A DNA stretch of 64,000 nucleotides from Lactobacillus sp. ESL0680 (GTDB lineage: Bacteria > Bacillota > Bacilli > Lactobacillales > Lactobacillaceae): NCBI RefSeq assembly GCF_029392855.1, contig NZ_CP113945.1:1364001-1428000 (forward strand). The letters are read 5' to 3'. How positions within the stretch are numbered: the stretch's first letter is position 1; every line of letters starts with the position of its first letter. Of the stretch, positions 36,185-45,270 are shown piece after piece. A program made the translations under genes and the position numbers. The notes under the pieces are model-generated. The model saw nothing but the letters and a program-made list of their open reading frames with translations. It was not told the origin of the DNA and did not search any database.

Positions 36185-38875
36185 TTAAATTAAGAACTTC
36201 TCACCCTTTAAATAAAAGTGCTTAACAATTGTTGTTAACAAAATGTAGAGAATTAAAATTCCCAGAATTATCCACATGTAGCTAAGTGGCATTGGCCCAA
36301 ACTTAAGTGCACCAGCAACACCTGAGAATGGCAACAATGTTCCGATAATCCCAGCACCGAAAGTTGCCAAGATAACTGCATAAGTTGCATGCTGTCCAAT
36401 AAACGGTAAATGCCGGTCACGCAATGCGTGAATAACCATTTCTTGGGTCCAGAGCGATTCAATAAACCAGCCTGTATGGAACAAGGCAATAAAGGCAACC
36501 TGCTGAGCTGGTGAAATTGCATTGAAGTTGCCGCCAACAAGCTTAGGACAAATGATGAAGTACAATAACGCAAACGTCACAATATCAAAGACCGACGAGG
36601 TTGGACCAAAGTAAAACATAAACTTTGGTAATTTCTTAGTCGACCAAGTCCGCGGCTGCTTCAGATATTCGTCAGACATTGTGTCAAATGGCAATGACAA
36701 GCAGCTAGTACCATACAGCAAGTCTAAGATTAAGAGCTGCAGCGGCAGCATTGGCAGAAACGGTAGAAACGATGAGGCAACCAAAATTGATAAGATATTC
36801 CCAAAGTTCGAAGACAAGGTAATCTTGATATATTTCATCGTATTGCCAAAGACCTTACGACCAATTCTGACGCCCTTTTCTAGAACATTGAGGTCCTTGT
36901 GCAGCAGAATAATATCAGCTGATTCCTTGGCAATATCAACTGCAGTATCAACCGAAATCGAAACGTCGGCAGCCTTCATTGCGGGAGCATCATTAATGCC
37001 ATCGCCCATATAGCCAACTGTGTGACCATTTTGCTTGAGCAAATTAATAATCTTCGTCTTGTCTTCTGGCGACAACTTGACAAAAATGTTGCATTCTTCA
37101 ACCATTTTAGCCAATTCCTGTGGACTTTTACCATCCAAATCAGCACCAGAATAAACGGTATCAACGTTAAGACCAACTTGCAAACCGACAGTTCTAGTAA
37201 CAGCTTCATTATCACCAGTTAAGATTTTGACGTTAATACCATCATGCTTTAACTTGGCCAAAGCATTCTTGGCACTTTCCTTTGGCGGATCAAGGAAGGC
37301 TAAAAAGCCGCACAAAATCAAATTGCTCTCATCTTTAGTTGAGAACTCACCAACTGGCGCAGGATTAGGTTTATACCCCAGCATAATGACCCGCAGGCCA
37401 TCATCATTCATGTCGTTAATCTTCGCCATGACCTTTTGCTTGCGTTCTGGTGTTAATGCCAAAATCTGCCCATCAACTTCAACCCGGTTGGAAACAGCCA
37501 TCATTTCTTCAGCCGCACCCTTGGTTACCAAAAGATGCTCACCGTGTTCACGATCCGAATTTTCAACAACAACACTCATCCGGCGTCTAGAAAAGTCAAA
37601 CGGAATTTCATCAATCTTATTATAATCACGCTGAATTTCATTAACGTCTAGTTCATCGCCTGCGGCTTCAATAATTGCCTTATCAATCAGGTTTTTCATC
37701 CCCGTTTGGTAGTAAGAATTAAGATAACCTAGTTCCAAAATCTTCGATGTTTCGCGCAAATTCAAATCATAATGCCGTTCCAAAACCACCTTGTCCTGCG
37801 TCAATGTCCCCGTCTTATCGGTACACAAGACATCAGCTGAGCCGAAGTTCTGAATCGAGTTCATCTTTTTAACAATTGTCCCGTGCTTGGACATCTCAAT
37901 CGAACCCTTAACCAAGTTAGTGGTCACAATTACCGGCAGCATTTCCGGTGTTAAGCCAACAGCCGTTGCAATCGCGAAGATTAAGGCATCAATCCAATTG
38001 CCTTTAGTTAAACCATTAATGATAAATACCAGTGGGGCAATAATTGCCGTCATGGTAATCAGCAATTTAGAAATATTTTTAATGCCAACGTCAAACGATG
38101 TATTCTTAACATCATTTCTAGCAATATCATGCGCCAATTTACCAAACATGGTATGCGAACCAGTCGCAAAGACAACGCCGCGGCCGGAGCCCGAAACAAT
38201 CGTCGTCCCCTCATACAGAATATTAGGGTAGTCAAGATAATCGCGATCCTGTCCCAGACTTGGGCGCTTAGTTGCAATCTTCTCGACTGGACTAGACTCA
38301 CCATTCAAAGAACTTGATGAGCAAAACAGGTCTTTACTCGAAAGCAGCCGCATATCAGCTGGCACTAAGTCTCCAGCAGCTAAGCGAATAACATCACCAA
38401 CAACTACTTGGTCAGTCGGAATCTCCTGGTCTTTGCCATCACGGATAATATCCGTTGTTACTGACACCATCTTCAGCAGTGAATTAACAGCATTGGATGA
38501 CTTAACGTTCTGAATAAAACTGGTAATTCCAGATATTAAGACCATTGTCACCATAATCAGTACAGTACTTAAGTCTTTTTGTCCAGCAGGAACAAAAATA
38601 TAGTCCGTACACAGCGATAGTGTTGCCAAAACTAACAACACCAACGTAAACGGTGTAATAAAAGCTTCAGCTAAAAAACGCAGCTTAGAATCGTGTTTGT
38701 TTGAGGCAATTTCGTTTGATCCATATTCCTCACGATTTTTTTCAGCTTGCTTACTAGATAACCCATTACTGCTCGCATGAAGCCGCGCCAACGTTTCGGA
38801 ACGTGTCTCCTTAGCAATTGCTTTAACCCGCTGCAAGTCTTTGCTTTCAGCTGAATCATTAGGTTTTTTCAGCAT
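36185..38875 (-). CDS. mgtA: Magnesium-translocating P-type ATPase
   Basis: Imports Mg2+ across the cell membrane. 896 residues. Phosphorylation motif CTDKTGTLTQ, nucleotide-domain TKGAAEEMM, the TGDNEAV motif and hinge GYMGDGINDAPAMKAADVSI are all present, with about ten hydrophobic segments in P-type order. ATG 38875 is preferred over the upstream GTG pair since AAGGAG is spaced eight bases from it. The leader contains an M-box riboswitch, so the gene should be expressed when Mg2+ is low. Confidence 0.95.
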   Translation of the reverse strand: MLKKPNDSAESKDLQRVKAIAKETRSETLARLHASSNGLSSKQAEKNREEYGSNEIASNKHDSKLRFLAEAFITPFTLVLLVLATLSLCTDYIFVPAGQKDLSTVLIMVTMVLISGITSFIQNVKSSNAVNSLLKMVSVTTDIIRDGKDQEIPTDQVVVGDVIRLAAGDLVPADMRLLSSKDLFCSSSSLNGESSPVEKIATKRPSLGQDRDYLDYPNILYEGTTIVSGSGRGVVFATGSHTMFGKLAHDIARNDVKNTSFDVGIKNISKLLITMTAIIAPLVFIINGLTKGNWIDALIFAIATAVGLTPEMLPVIVTTNLVKGSIEMSKHGTIVKKMNSIQNFGSADVLCTDKTGTLTQDKVVLERHYDLNLRETSKILELGYLNSYYQTGMKNLIDKAIIEAAGDELDVNEIQRDYNKIDEIPFDFSRRRMSVVVENSDREHGEHLLVTKGAAEEMMAVSNRVEVDGQILALTPERKQKVMAKINDMNDDGLRVIMLGYKPNPAPVGEFSTKDESNLILCGFLAFLDPPKESAKNALAKLKHDGINVKILTGDNEAVTRTVGLQVGLNVDTVYSGADLDGKSPQELAKMVEECNIFVKLSPEDKTKIINLLKQNGHTVGYMGDGINDAPAMKAADVSISVDTAVDIAKESADIILLHKDLNVLEKGVRIGRKVFGNTMKYIKITLSSNFGNILSILVASSFLPFLPMLPLQLLILDLLYGTSCLSLPFDTMSDEYLKQPRTWSTKKLPKFMFYFGPTSSVFDIVTFALLYFIICPKLVGGNFNAISPAQQVAFIALFHTGWFIESLWTQEMVIHALRDRHLPFIGQHATYAVILATFGAGIIGTLLPFSGVAGALKFGPMPLSYMWIILGILILYILLTTIVKHFYLKGEKFLI

Positions 38876-38912
38876 TCTCACCACTCCTTATTTAAAATCT
38901 TAAACAAACAAA

Positions 38913-38950
38913 AAAAGCCGCACACAAAAGCTGCAGGCGACCTTCTTTTA
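38913..38950 (-). terminator. M-box expression-platform terminator
   Basis: GCCTGCAGCTTTTGTGTGC-type stem (GCC/GCA paired with TGC/GGC) followed by TTTTTTTG on the minus strand, between the aptamer and the mgtA start. Confidence 0.6.
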
Positions 38951-39025
38951 AACAAGGTATCATGTATCATAATATACTCGTCGTTCAGTTTTAACACTAC
39001 GTGACGTAAGCACATGCTAGCTATC

Positions 39026-39126
39026 TGGATCTCGCCTTAAATCGACGACACCTATTTAACCCGTTGGCATCTCTGGATGTTTCTGGGCGATAGCGTGTGT
39101 TCACGTAGGAGTCTCACCTAACAGTT
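39026..39126 (-). promoter_or_regulatory. M-box (Mg2+-sensing riboswitch)
   Basis: Minus-strand leader of mgtA. It carries the conserved M-box blocks in order: GTTAGGTGAGACTCCTA, ACACACGCTATCGCCCAGAA, AGAGATGCCAACGGGT, and TCGATTTAAGGCGAGAT at the 3' side. Known M-boxes precede Mg2+ transporters, matching the gene here. The terminator downstream fits transcriptional control. Confidence 0.93.
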
Positions 39127-39152
39127 TATTTGTTTATTTAATTACATAGTGA

Positions 39153-39181
39153 GTGTAATCCATAATCGTGCATCAAGTCAA
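39153..39181 (-). promoter_or_regulatory. mgtA promoter
   Basis: TTGACT (39176-39181), 17 bp, then TTACAC as a weak -10 on the minus strand. Confidence 0.5.
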
Positions 39182-39196
39182 CTGATTGGGTCACGA

Positions 39197-39838
39197 TTAT
39201 TTCTGAACGCGATTTTTTGAGTAAAAATTACGCCGGAAAAAGTAATATAGTCCAGCAACAACAATAACTAGTGCTAGGGCAATCGGCAACGCCAACCGGT
39301 GCGGATGGGTAATCTGCGAACGCTCATCATTAGTTAAGTCATACTTGTCAAAGGAATACTGGTATTGCTGGTCAATCGTTGTTGCACAAGCGCGAAAGAC
39401 AAACCGTAATCCCTTATTAAATTCAGACTTACTGCTGCTGCGCAATTGCTCTGATTGAGAACGAATAATACTGCCGCGCGTATCTGCCGTAAAGGCGCCA
39501 TGCAGGTCTTTACTCGAATAGATCTGTACATTACGCTTTTTACCCTTAGTACCAACAACAATAAAGACGGTCCGTTTGGATTTTGCCAAATTATTCGGTG
39601 TTAATTTATCAATTCGATTAAGCGTCCGCACAACAATTTGGGGCTGCTCACCCGTTTGCCAATAACGGTCATTTTTGGCAACAATCAGGTCTTTAGTTGC
39701 ACGCTCTAAAAGATGACCATTATCCTGAATATTGGCATTCGCAAAACCGGTTACTGTACAAAAAAGACCAACTAACGCTATCACAAATATTAGTTTAGTT
39801 TTCAGCGTCTTCCAGTTTATGTGCCAATTGTTCCACAT
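39197..39838 (-). CDS. TPM-domain-like membrane protein
   Basis: About 213 residues if started at ATG 39838. One hydrophobic N-terminal segment ([20 protein letters not shown]), an extracellular TPM-like region ([56 protein letters not shown]) and a C-terminal TM ([20 protein letters not shown]) with a basic tail. TPM/YgcG proteins act at the envelope, with unclear function. The start is uncertain: ATG 39838 lies 44 bp inside comEB; no strong ribosome site is visible nearby. Confidence 0.65.
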   Translation of the reverse strand: MWNNWHINWKTLKTKLIFVIALVGLFCTVTGFANANIQDNGHLLERATKDLIVAKNDRYWQTGEQPQIVVRTLNRIDKLTPNNLAKSKRTVFIVVGTKGKKRNVQIYSSKDLHGAFTADTRGSIIRSQSEQLRSSSKSEFNKGLRFVFRACATTIDQQYQYSFDKYDLTNDERSQITHPHRLALPIALALVIVVAGLYYFFRRNFYSKNRVQK

Positions 39839-40274
39839 ACTTGCGGTCAATCTTAATTTGCTCATAGGGAACCCCACAATCTTTAAATAGTGCAATTACC
39901 AGTGGACTGTCATGATAATCAAAATAATAGTTAATTTTTTTGACTCCAGCCTGAACTAAGGCCTTAGCACAATTATAACAAGGAAAATGCGTGACATAAA
40001 TTTCCGTATTGTCCGTTGAAGCACCATTCTTCGCACATTGGATCAATGAATTCATTTCTGAATGAATTGTCCGCACGCAGTGCCCGTCGACTAATTGGTG
40101 ACCAACATCGTCACAATGCGGAGCTCCAGTAACAGAACCATTATAGCCCGTCCCAATAATGCGGTTATCTTTAACCAGCACATTACCGACAAGTGCCCGA
40201 TCACAAGTTGAACGCTGGGCAATGACCAGGGCCTGCATCATAAAATATTGCTTCCACGGAATTCGATCACGCAT
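39795..40274 (-). CDS. comEB: ComE operon protein 2 / dCMP deaminase family
   Basis: 159 residues with the cytidine/deoxycytidylate deaminase zinc site: His-Ala-Glu type [16 protein letters not shown] and [13 protein letters not shown]. Converts dCMP to dUMP in related enzymes. The family name comes from its place in the competence locus of B. subtilis, but no other com genes are present here. The TPM-like gene starts within its 3' end. Confidence 0.88.
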   Translation of the reverse strand: MRDRIPWKQYFMMQALVIAQRSTCDRALVGNVLVKDNRIIGTGYNGSVTGAPHCDDVGHQLVDGHCVRTIHSEMNSLIQCAKNGASTDNTEIYVTHFPCYNCAKALVQAGVKKINYYFDYHDSPLVIALFKDCGVPYEQIKIDRKYVEQLAHKLEDAEN

Positions 40275-40286
40275 TGTATTTACCTC

Positions 40287-41303
40287 TTAATCAAAGTAAT
40301 TTAAGCCGATTGCTGCGCGAACTTGCTGTAAGGTTTCATTGGCAACTTCATTGGCCTTCTTTGAACCTTCGATCAACATTTCATAAACAGCAGCCTCATC
40401 TTCGGCAAACTTAGCCCGACGTTCACGAATTGGTGCTAGTTCAGCTTCCAAAACCTTGTTTAAGTAGCGCTTAATTTTGACATCACCCAAACCGCCTTTT
40501 TGGTAATCTTCCTTCAATTGCGCTACCTTATCCTTATCAGGATCAAAAATATCAAGATAAGTAAAGACAGTATTGCCTTCAATCTTACCCGGATCCTCAA
40601 CGTGAATATGGTCTGGATCAGTGTACATTGACATGACCTTCTTTTGCACCGTTTCGGCATCATCTGACAAGTAAATGGCGTTGTTCAATGACTTGGACAT
40701 CTTGGCATTACCGTCAAGACCTGGCAGACGGCCGCTGCCGCCTTCTGGGAAGTAGCCCTTAGGCTCAACGAGCACATCACAGTTATATACCCGATTAAAG
40801 GTGCGCACGATTTCTCGAGCCTGCTCAATCATTGGCTCCTGATCGTCACCAGCGGGAACAAGTGCTGCCTTAAAAGCAGTAATATCGGCTGCCTGTGAAA
40901 CAGGGTAATTCAAAAAGCCAACTGGAATTGAATCGTTAAAGCCCTTTTGACCGATTTCGGTTTTAACAGTTGGGTTGCGTTCAAGGCGACTAACAGTTAC
41001 TAAGTCCATGTAGTAAGCCGTTAATTCAAACAAAGCTGGAATTTGTGATTGCACAAAAATCGTCGAAATTTCCGGATCAATGCCAACAGCCAAATAGTCT
41101 AAGGCTACTTGAATCAGACTGTTGCGGATCTTTTCAGGATTACGCGCATTGTCAGTTAAGGCTTGCGTATCAGCAATCATGATAAACGGACGATATTTGC
41201 CTGAGTTTTGGAGCATAACCCGGTTCTTCAATGAGCCGATGTAGTGCCCAATATGCAATTTGCCAGTTGGGCGGTCTCCTGTTAAAATAACTTTCTTTTC
41301 CAT
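40287..41303 (-). CDS. trpS: Tryptophanyl-tRNA synthetase
   Basis: Charges tRNA-Trp; 338 residues from ATG 41303. HIGH-type motif [25 protein letters not shown] in [15 protein letters not shown]. The frame is open 66 bp further upstream, but [16 protein letters not shown] is the canonical start, preceded by AAGAAGG. No T-box is seen in the short leader. Divergent from the SRAP gene; comEB follows 12 bp after it. Confidence 0.94.
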   Translation of the reverse strand: MEKKVILTGDRPTGKLHIGHYIGSLKNRVMLQNSGKYRPFIMIADTQALTDNARNPEKIRNSLIQVALDYLAVGIDPEISTIFVQSQIPALFELTAYYMDLVTVSRLERNPTVKTEIGQKGFNDSIPVGFLNYPVSQAADITAFKAALVPAGDDQEPMIEQAREIVRTFNRVYNCDVLVEPKGYFPEGGSGRLPGLDGNAKMSKSLNNAIYLSDDAETVQKKVMSMYTDPDHIHVEDPGKIEGNTVFTYLDIFDPDKDKVAQLKEDYQKGGLGDVKIKRYLNKVLEAELAPIRERRAKFAEDEAAVYEMLIEGSKKANEVANETLQQVRAAIGLNYFD

Positions 41304-41400
41304 TTGTTTTTGGCCTTCTTTAAAAATCAAAATCTTATTTAATATAATAGCTATACTTGATTTTACCAAAAATCAAGCAATGATTAAACCTAGAGGAAAA

Positions 41401-42003
41401 ATGTGTAATCAATTCCAGCTGCCGAGTTTGGCGGAAATTAAAAAATATTTAGTCGCTGATCTGAACTTGCCATTAGTTGAACCAGCAAAAAACCTGTCGC
41501 AAAGTCAGCCAGTCTTCCCTAAAGCAGCTGCCCCTGTTCTGCTTTATCAAAATAACCAATTACAATTAGTGCCCAAAACTTGGGGCTACCCCAGCCCTTT
41601 TGACAGTAAAAAAGTGATTTTTAATGCCCGCGTTGAACGCTTCTTTGAGACTAAACCTTCAATGTGGGATAAGTCGTTTGCTAAATCACGGTGCATTATT
41701 ATTGCTGAACAGTTTTGGGAATCTGGACATCAAACTTATACCGCTAATCAGCGCACTTATCACGAGCGCTACAGTTTTCGCGACCCCAATGTGCCCCTGA
41801 CTTTAATTGCCGGAATTTATCAAGATGGACATTTTTCAATGGTAACAACCAAGCCCAATTCTGACATGGCACCAATCCATGACCGCATGCCCTTAGTCAT
41901 TAGTTCTGCAGAATTACGCCACTGGCTGTTTCAAAATTTTACTAACCTGATTGACCGCAGCAGTATGCCCTTAGCAGTTAGTAAAATGCCGCAGAGAAAG
42001 TAA
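41401..42003 (+). CDS. SRAP/HMCES-family abasic-site protein
   Basis: 200 residues. HMCES/YedK proteins shield abasic sites in single-stranded DNA by crosslinking through Cys2 after Met removal. The start MCNQFQLPSL keeps Cys2 (the usual motif is MCGRF; here N-Q replace G-R). FNARVERFFETKPSM carries the Asn-Arg pair, CIIIAEQFWESG the Glu, and IHDRMPLVI the catalytic His. ATG 41401 is preceded by AGAGGAAA; the ORF upstream overlaps trpS and is excluded. Confidence 0.9.
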   Translation: MCNQFQLPSLAEIKKYLVADLNLPLVEPAKNLSQSQPVFPKAAAPVLLYQNNQLQLVPKTWGYPSPFDSKKVIFNARVERFFETKPSMWDKSFAKSRCIIIAEQFWESGHQTYTANQRTYHERYSFRDPNVPLTLIAGIYQDGHFSMVTTKPNSDMAPIHDRMPLVISSAELRHWLFQNFTNLIDRSSMPLAVSKMPQRK

Positions 42004-42139
42004 AATGTTAGGGATTTTATGGGGCGATTTCAAGTTATTATTAATTGATTTAATAAAAGGCATATATCTTAAAATCAAAAAAATATTGGAATATCTATAA
42101 GCTCAAACCAAGTTTCAATAATTAAATTGCTATAAAACA

Positions 42140-42234
42140 AAAAAGACGATCCTTTTAAGATCGTCACCGCGCGTTGTAAGTAATCAACTCACCTACACGT
42201 TTTAACTACTAAAATCGTAGTTAACTAGTTTTCA
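42140..42234 (-). ncRNA. Small RNA with terminator, function unknown
   Basis: Extended -10 TGGTATAAT on the minus strand (ATTATA at 42240-42245). The RNA contains an internal hairpin TTAACTAC/GTAGTTAA and ends in GACGATC/GATCGTC with TTTTTT. No open frame of note; may be an orphan antitoxin or a regulator. Confidence 0.45.
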
Positions 42235-42362
42235 CTATTATTATACCATGCTTAAAGACATAGTTATAATAGTTTTCTTAATTAGGCAATTAAGTCCGTT
42301 AAAATACACAAATTAATTTGTTACCCTTACTTTTCTCCCAAGTTCTCCACCTAGTTTACTGC

Positions 42363-42391
42363 TTGACTTTGTACATTATAATGTACATAAT
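42363..42391 (+). promoter_or_regulatory. Promoter of the 42.4-kb small RNA, with 18-bp palindrome
   Basis: TTGACT - 17 bp - CATAAT. The spacer holds the perfect palindrome TGTACATTATAATGTACA (42370-42387), which contains an alternative TATAAT. It looks like an operator overlaid on the promoter. Confidence 0.5.
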
Positions 42392-42397
42392 TAAAGT

Positions 42398-42521
42398 TAT
42401 AAAAAGAGAGCTATGCGCTAACACAGCTCTCTTGACGTAGTTCCACTAAAAGTGGTTTACTACCTGAAAATTATTTGTTGACAAGCAACCGTCCTTTTCC
42501 TGGTAGAGTAAGACGGTTTTT
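42398..42521 (+). ncRNA. Small RNA convergent to the 51-aa peptide gene
   Basis: About 124 nt. Hairpins AGAGAGCT/AGCTCTCT and CCACT/AGTGG, then GGTTTACTACCTG, then terminator AACCGTC/GACGGTT with TTTTTG. The segment CTACCTG at 42460-42466 is complementary to CAGGTAG between the SD and the ATG of the peptide mRNA, and the same GGTTTACTACCTG also occurs in that mRNA's own 5' leader. Confidence 0.5.
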
Positions 42522-42533
42522 GTTTGCCCAAAA

Positions 42534-42689
42534 TTACTTGAGTAAACTTCTTAGCAGTTCAACCACTAATGGCAGTAAATTTATTATCACTACTGCTAAC
42601 AGCTGGTACTGCTTCATTTTGGCTAACCTAAATGCCAATTTGACTAAACTAATAGCGAAAATTAACATCAGTGCCAAAATGATTTGCAT
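42534..42689 (-). CDS. 51-aa hydrophobic cationic peptide, toxin or holin-like candidate
   Basis: Sequence MQIILALMLIFAISLVKLAF continues with RLAKMKQYQLLAVVII and NLLPLVVELLRSLLK. Two hydrophobic stretches are separated by Lys/Arg, with a net positive charge and no acidic residue except one Glu. Such peptides are known as type I toxins (TxpA/holin-like) or leaderless bacteriocins. AGGGAGG precedes the ATG; the promoter is an extended -10 TGGTATAAT (42806-42811). Its leader has CTACCTG, able to pair with CAGGTAG next to the start, sequestering it. Convergent with the small RNA at 42398-42521, so the pair resembles an antisense-controlled toxin. Function is inferred. Confidence 0.6.
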   Translation of the reverse strand: MQIILALMLIFAISLVKLAFRLAKMKQYQLLAVVIINLLPLVVELLRSLLK

Positions 42690-42764
42690 CTACCTGTCCT
42701 CCCTTCTTACAATAGATTGGAGTATGAATCCGCTCATGCTCATAGGCATCAGTCCCTTCACTCA

Positions 42765-42777
42765 CAGGTAGTAAACC
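42765..42777 (-). promoter_or_regulatory. Leader element GGTTTACTACCTG of the 51-aa peptide mRNA
   Basis: The same 13-mer is present in the convergent small RNA (42454-42466). In the mRNA it can pair with the start region (plus-strand 42690-42696) through CTACCTG/CAGGTAG. Confidence 0.45.
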
Positions 42778-42923
42778 GTCTTTTAACTTTTTCTACGTCT
42801 TAATGATTATACCAAACAAACTAATATTAGCATAAAGTATTTATAGAAAAATAAGGCAGATAATCTTCTGTTAAAAATTAAGCTTGGCAATATTCTTGAA
42901 ACATGATAAACTATTTTAGTAAC

Positions 42924-42994
42924 GCGGGTATAGTTTAATGGTAAAATGTTAGCTTCCCAAGCTGAAGATGCGGGTTCGATTCACGCTATCCGCT
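42924..42994 (+). tRNA. tRNA-Gly (anticodon CCC)
   Basis: 71-nt cloverleaf: acceptor GCGGGTA/TATCCGC with one G-U pair, anticodon loop TTCCCAA, T-loop GGTTCGATTC. The CCA end is not encoded. Reads GGG. Confidence 0.93.
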
Positions 42995-43002
42995 TAACTA
43001 AA

Positions 43003-43041
43003 AAAAGGCAATGATTGAAAAAATCATTGCCTTTTATTTTT
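43003..43041. terminator. Bidirectional terminator between tRNA-Gly and the CPBP gene
   Basis: AAAGGCAATGATT/AATCATTGCCTTT hairpin with T-tracts both ways. Confidence 0.8.
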
Positions 43042-43704
43042 TTATATCATAATCATTAAAATGATGCCATTGACCACGGCTAAGTAAACCGGCATCCACA
43101 AGGTCTGCGTGTAGAGGTAAGACCACGCAAACAATGCACCAAACACCGCATTAATCACTAAAAGAGGCAGTGACATCTGCCAATTTAAAAGACTGAACAG
43201 AATGCCCGAGGTCACAATGCCCAAAACTGCCGTAAACATTGTGTTGCGCCTAAACGCGTAATTAAACAAAAACCCCGTAATCAAAAATTCCTGCAAAATC
43301 GGTAGGATAATTCCTAACGCTACAACCAAAAACCAATACATCTTGACTGACTCATGCTGTAAATATAGTGTTTGGAAACTATACGGCTTAACTTTGCCAT
43401 AAGCCTGCAGCCACGAAACACCAATTCGCAACGCTGTTACCACCAAAGTTAAGCTAATAGTCATACCAAAATTACCAAGCCATGACCCCGAAAAGCTACG
43501 GTCAAAAAAGCGCTGCTCGCGATTAAAGCGATAAATGAAGAACAGCAAAACCATTAAAGAAATTAATGCAAATAAGATTAAATCCCAAAGGCGAATTGGT
43601 AAATTTATAGTAACCAGCTTAACAGTGCCGGCAGCCATTAAATAGCCAATAAAATAAATAATGTAGCGGATTAAGTTGCCCTCTCTTGATGCTGGTGTAT
43701 TCAC
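43042..43704 (-). CDS. CPBP/CAAX-protease-like membrane protein, degenerate site
   Basis: 220 residues with about six hydrophobic segments. Its layout matches CPBP intramembrane glutamic endopeptidases (bacteriocin-immunity type): the region LQEFLITGFLFNYAFRRNTM aligns to the EExxxR motif, but one Glu is Gln and the Arg is absent, and the later FxxxH motif reads FSLLNW. It is probably catalytically inactive or altered. Transcribed alone. Confidence 0.65.
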   Translation of the reverse strand: MNTPASREGNLIRYIIYFIGYLMAAGTVKLVTINLPIRLWDLILFALISLMVLLFFIYRFNREQRFFDRSFSGSWLGNFGMTISLTLVVTALRIGVSWLQAYGKVKPYSFQTLYLQHESVKMYWFLVVALGIILPILQEFLITGFLFNYAFRRNTMFTAVLGIVTSGILFSLLNWQMSLPLLVINAVFGALFAWSYLYTQTLWMPVYLAVVNGIILMIMI

Positions 43705-43845
43705 AAAAATTACCTCTATCCATTTGTGTACTCTACAAATTCCATATTATAGCAAAAAAAGACAATTTTATGAAATTTCAACAGATTTTTTCTAATCCAT
43801 TTCGACCACTTATCATCAATTATAATACATTAAAAACAGCTTTTA

Positions 43846-45192
43846 TTACTTACTCATCGCTTTTTGCCGCATCAGTTTTTCACTTCTTGCTGTATATAGT
43901 AAAAAGACAATTGCTAGGCCTGAAGCAAGATACAAAATTGTGTTGCTGGCAATCCAGCCAAATTGATTAACTAAAATCCCAATCAGAGCTGTAGCTAGAG
44001 TTTCACCAAAGATATACTGGAAAAAGCCCATAAATCCTGTTGACGCTCCCACGGCAAACTTAGGTACAACTTCATTAATCATTAGGCCCACCAAAGTCAA
44101 AGGCGCATAGATCAAGTTTCCCATAATAATTAGAGCCACAATAATTAAAGTATGATTATTGGTAAAGAAATAAACCGTTAAGCATAGTAACACACCAATA
44201 ACACAAGCGATTGAAACTTGTGCCCGCCGTCCTTTAAGCAAATCCGAAATTGCACCGATAATAATCACTCCCGGAACAGATGCCAATTCGAAAATTCCGA
44301 TTACCCATTTCGCAACACCGGGATCAAAGCCCTTCGTTTGGACTAAATACGATGGAATCCAGCTTTGAATTCCATAACGTACGAGATAAAGCGACATCGA
44401 GGTTAATGTCACCGCCCAAACAAGCTTATTCTTCAAAATATACTTAACAAAAATTTGGATAATACTTAACTGAGTTGAATCAGAAGTTACCGTTTGTCCA
44501 TCGTCCAAAACGACCTTGTCACCAGTATAAGTAGAAATATCGGGTAACCCCACAACTGCTGGTCGATCAGCTCCTAAAAGCAAAATCAAAATACAAATAA
44601 TAAACGACACTACTGAGGCTGTATAAAAGACAGCTGGCAATGAACCAGCAAACAAAAAGCTCGCTAATTGCACCACAGCAACACAGATAAATGACCCAGC
44701 ATTATGGGCTGAAGACCAGATTGAATACATCGTTCCCCTCATTCTTGGTCCCCACCATAACTGAATCATTCGCTGACAGGCTGCCGCTCCCATTCCTTGA
44801 GTTACAGCAATCAAAAACATCAAGAGCATCATAATGTATAAATTGCGACTGCTGCCCAAAAAGATATTTAAGACTGCCGACAACAATAACCCAAGCATTA
44901 GATAACGGTTGGCATCACATTTATCGGCTAATGCACCCATAAACAGCTTGGCAACACCATAACCAATGCCAAAGCACGACAAAATCAGACCAATATCAGC
45001 GGTTGTAAAGTGATATACCTTCATAATATCGTTCTGTTCAGTCGTAAAAACTAGCCTAATGATGTAATACCCAATATAGCCAATGCAAGTTGAAAGTAAA
45101 ACACCAAGTTGCCGTAACTTATAAGTCTTTCCGATTTTTTCCTGCGGCACTCGTTTTTGAGAATCTGGTCGCGCTAAAATCCACTTAAACAT
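43846..45192 (-). CDS. MFS transporter, organophosphate:phosphate antiporter (UhpT/GlpT-like)
   Basis: 448 residues, twelve hydrophobic segments. N-terminal region GYIGYYIIRLVFTTEQNDIM and the segment YGVAKLFMGALADKCDANRY match the OPA family, as does QGMGAAACQRMIQLWWGPRMRGTMYSIWSSAHNAGSF (shown in parts: QGMGAAACQRMIQLWW, RMRGTMYSIWSSAHNAG). Family members exchange sugar phosphates or glycerol-3-phosphate for Pi. The substrate is not clear. Preceded by GAGGAGAAG. Confidence 0.82.
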   Translation of the reverse strand: MFKWILARPDSQKRVPQEKIGKTYKLRQLGVLLSTCIGYIGYYIIRLVFTTEQNDIMKVYHFTTADIGLILSCFGIGYGVAKLFMGALADKCDANRYLMLGLLLSAVLNIFLGSSRNLYIMMLLMFLIAVTQGMGAAACQRMIQLWWGPRMRGTMYSIWSSAHNAGSFICVAVVQLASFLFAGSLPAVFYTASVVSFIICILILLLGADRPAVVGLPDISTYTGDKVVLDDGQTVTSDSTQLSIIQIFVKYILKNKLVWAVTLTSMSLYLVRYGIQSWIPSYLVQTKGFDPGVAKWVIGIFELASVPGVIIIGAISDLLKGRRAQVSIACVIGVLLCLTVYFFTNNHTLIIVALIIMGNLIYAPLTLVGLMINEVVPKFAVGASTGFMGFFQYIFGETLATALIGILVNQFGWIASNTILYLASGLAIVFLLYTARSEKLMRQKAMSK

Positions 45193-45270
45193 AAATCTTC
45201 TCCTCCCCTTGTATTAAGCTAATGATAGCACTATCAGGAAATTAATAATATCTATTTTTTTCAAGCCTGT

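Noticed and set aside
38890..39190. A small gene in the mgtA leader
   Set aside because: The sequence is the M-box riboswitch and terminator; no frame is supported.
41304..41369. N-terminal extension of trpS
   Set aside because: No ribosome site; [20 protein letters not shown] is the normal start.
42005..42100. 31-aa frame MLGILWGDFKLLLIDLIKGI... after the SRAP gene
   Set aside because: Amphipathic and toxin-like at first sight, but the ribosome site is weak and no antisense RNA, repeat or promoter supports it.
42475..42771. 98-aa plus-strand frame
   Set aside because: It is the shadow of the 51-aa minus-strand peptide gene and the small RNA; no ribosome site before its start.
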